Shown: one piece after another, positions 62,981-64,000 of the stretch
Position numbering within the stretch: position 1 is the stretch's first letter
How the letters are laid out: each line of letters starts with the position of its first letter
The notes under the pieces: model-generated
What the model was told of the DNA's origin: nothing
Database searches by the model: none
What the model saw: only the letters and a program-made list of their open reading frames with translations
Position numbers and translations under genes: made by a program
Source: Labilithrix sp.
Lineage (GTDB): Bacteria > Myxococcota > Polyangia > Polyangiales > Polyangiaceae
Reading direction: 5' to 3'
Length of the DNA stretch: 64,000 bases
Assembly (NCBI GenBank): GCA_028287035.1
Contig: JAQBQL010000038.1
Span: forward strand, 1-64,000

Positions 62981-64000
62981 ATGGCGTCACGAGCGAAAGG
63001 GACGATCCCCCACCTGCCCGCGCTAGACGGCCTGCGCGGCCTCGCGCTCGCCGGGGTGCTCCTGTTCCATGCGGGCGGCGCGCTGCGAGGCGGCTACCTC
63101 GGCGTGGACCTGTTCTTCGTCCTGTCGGGGTACCTGATCACGTCCCTGCTGCTCGGCGAGAAGGCGGCGACCGGCCGGATCGCGCTCGGGCCGTTCTGGA
63201 TCCGGCGCGCGCGGCGGCTCTTCCCGGCGCTGCTCGCGCTCATGCCGGCCATCGCGCTCTACGGCCGGTTCATCGCGACGCCCGGCGAGCTCGCCGGCCT
63301 CCGCTCCGACGCGCTCGCCACGCTCGCCTACGTCGCGAACTGGCGGGCCATCTTCGCGCACCGGAGCTACTGGCAGCTCTTCACGTCGCCCTCGCCGCTC
63401 GAGCACACGTGGAGCCTCGCGATCGAGGAGCAGTTCTACGTGGTGTGGCCGCTCGTGGTCACGCTCGTCCTGCGGAAACGCGGGGCCCGCACGCTCCTCG
63501 CGCTCACCCTGGGCCTCTGCGCCCTGTCGATGGGCGCGATGCTGTTCTTCTACGACCCCGAGAAGACGTCCCGCGCGTACCTGGGCACCGACACCCGCGC
63601 CGCCAGCATCCTCGCCGGCGCCGCGCTCGCGTGCGTGATGCCGCCGACCACCGCGTTCTCGGCCCGCGCGGTGCGCTGGCTCGACCTGCTCGGGGGCATG
63701 GCGGTGGCGGTCCTCGCGCTCGCGTGGCTCCGTCTCGAGGGCGCGAGCTGGGCGCTCTACCACGGCGGCTTCTGGGTCACCGAGCTCGCGGTGCTCGTGC
63801 TCGTGGCCTGCGCGGTCGCGGGCTCGCGCAGCTGGGTGGCCCGGGCGCTTTCCCTTCGCCCCCTCACGTACCTCGGCACGATCAGCTACGGCGTGTACCT
63901 CTGGCACTGGCCGGTCGACGTGGTGCTCGACGAGCAGCGGCTCGGTCTCCACGGCTTCTGGCTCCACGCCGCTCAGCTCGGCGTGACGCTCGGCATCTCG
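62981..64000 (+). CDS. acyltransferase-3 (OafA/YrhL-like) membrane protein, 3'-truncated by the window edge
   Basis: Integral membrane O-acyltransferase; 340 residues are present and the frame is open at the window end. The N-terminus (HLPALDGLRGLALAGVLLFH) has the family LDGLRGxA motif, followed by GYLGVDLFFVLSGYLIT and RIALGPFWIRRARRLFPAL. EHTWSLAIEEQFYVVWPL contains the W-S-L-(A/S)-x-E-E-Q-F-Y block and SYGVYLWHWPVDVVL the late YLWHWP motif, so about ten helices are covered. Such enzymes acetylate or acylate surface glycans. The start is ATG 62981. Antisense open frames here are shadows. The C-terminal part, possibly with an SGNH domain, lies beyond the window. Confidence 0.93.
   Translation, partial: MASRAKGTIPHLPALDGLRGLALAGVLLFHAGGALRGGYLGVDLFFVLSGYLITSLLLGEKAATGRIALGPFWIRRARRLFPALLALMPAIALYGRFIATPGELAGLRSDALATLAYVANWRAIFAHRSYWQLFTSPSPLEHTWSLAIEEQFYVVWPLVVTLVLRKRGARTLLALTLGLCALSMGAMLFFYDPEKTSRAYLGTDTRAASILAGAALACVMPPTTAFSARAVRWLDLLGGMAVAVLALAWLRLEGASWALYHGGFWVTELAVLVLVACAVAGSRSWVARALSLRPLTYLGTISYGVYLWHWPVDVVLDEQRLGLHGFWLHAAQLGVTLGIS

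Overview
The window is one contiguous stretch of a very GC-rich bacterial chromosome. The gene content points to a myxobacterium (Myxococcota, probably a Polyangiales-type lineage). The evidence is many lipoproteins with Asp/Gly/Ala-rich linkers after the signal peptide, a eukaryote-like Ser/Thr kinase, two surface proteins with MYXO-CTERM-like tails, hybrid histidine kinases, a self-contained chemosensory operon and a leucine-degradation (liu) operon. I see no rRNA, tRNA, CRISPR array, transposase, integrase or plasmid/phage origin. No stretch above 300 bases lacks a gene; the longest gaps, about 167-169 bases, lie at 36237-36404, 37017-37185 and 62814-62980.

Layout. 1-3005: 3' two thirds of rpoC, then a strong terminator. 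3116-9524: accessory genes (a quinone oxidoreductase divergent from an MmyB-like regulator, a protein with two C2H2-like zinc fingers, DoxX-like, metallo-beta-lactamase fold, metallophosphoesterase, lipoprotein). 9535-13976 (minus): a four-gene operon of delta-60 lipoprotein, TPR/PEGA-type protein, Ser/Thr kinase and small lipoprotein. 14019-16325: hybrid PAS histidine kinase. 16372-23588: secreted and lipid-anchored proteins (FGE-like, PHB-depolymerase-like, a lipoprotein of three 29-residue four-Cys repeats, a phage-type lysozyme with a MYXO-CTERM tail). 23683-28225: a zinc-ribbon membrane protein translationally coupled to two tandem paralogous lipoproteins of unknown family. 28230-35205: sugar-epimerase-like SDR, liuD-liuB-liuA and a divergent AraC regulator. 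35210-40332: peroxiredoxin, DUF2325, lipoprotein, Old Yellow Enzyme, receiver-GAF-kinase-receiver hybrid. 40453-50111: chemosensory operon cheY-cheA-cheW-mcp-HEAT-cheR-cheB with stop/start overlaps at most junctions. 50116-57411: SDR plus M19 dipeptidase, beta-barrel-like protein, DUF2064-DUF362 pair, trypsin-like protease, SpoU methyltransferase. 57429-61794: Gly-rich lipoprotein, uppP, GIDE-like membrane protein, DUF3025. 61927-62813: rpsL-rpsG with a clear promoter and terminator, without fusA/tuf. 62981-end: start of an acyltransferase-3 gene.

Most notable points. (1) At least 17 genes have a TANNNT -10-like hexamer only 6-8 nt before the start codon, which predicts leaderless mRNAs and helped choose starts. 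(2) The chemosensory operon has a receptor with no membrane segment whose signalling tip lies at the exact middle of 821 residues, next to a coupled 789-residue HEAT-repeat protein. (3) The zinc ribbon/twin lipoprotein cassette and the C2H2-like protein match no family I can name. (4) rpoC and rpsL-rpsG, usually close neighbours, are separated here by about 59 kb of accessory genes.
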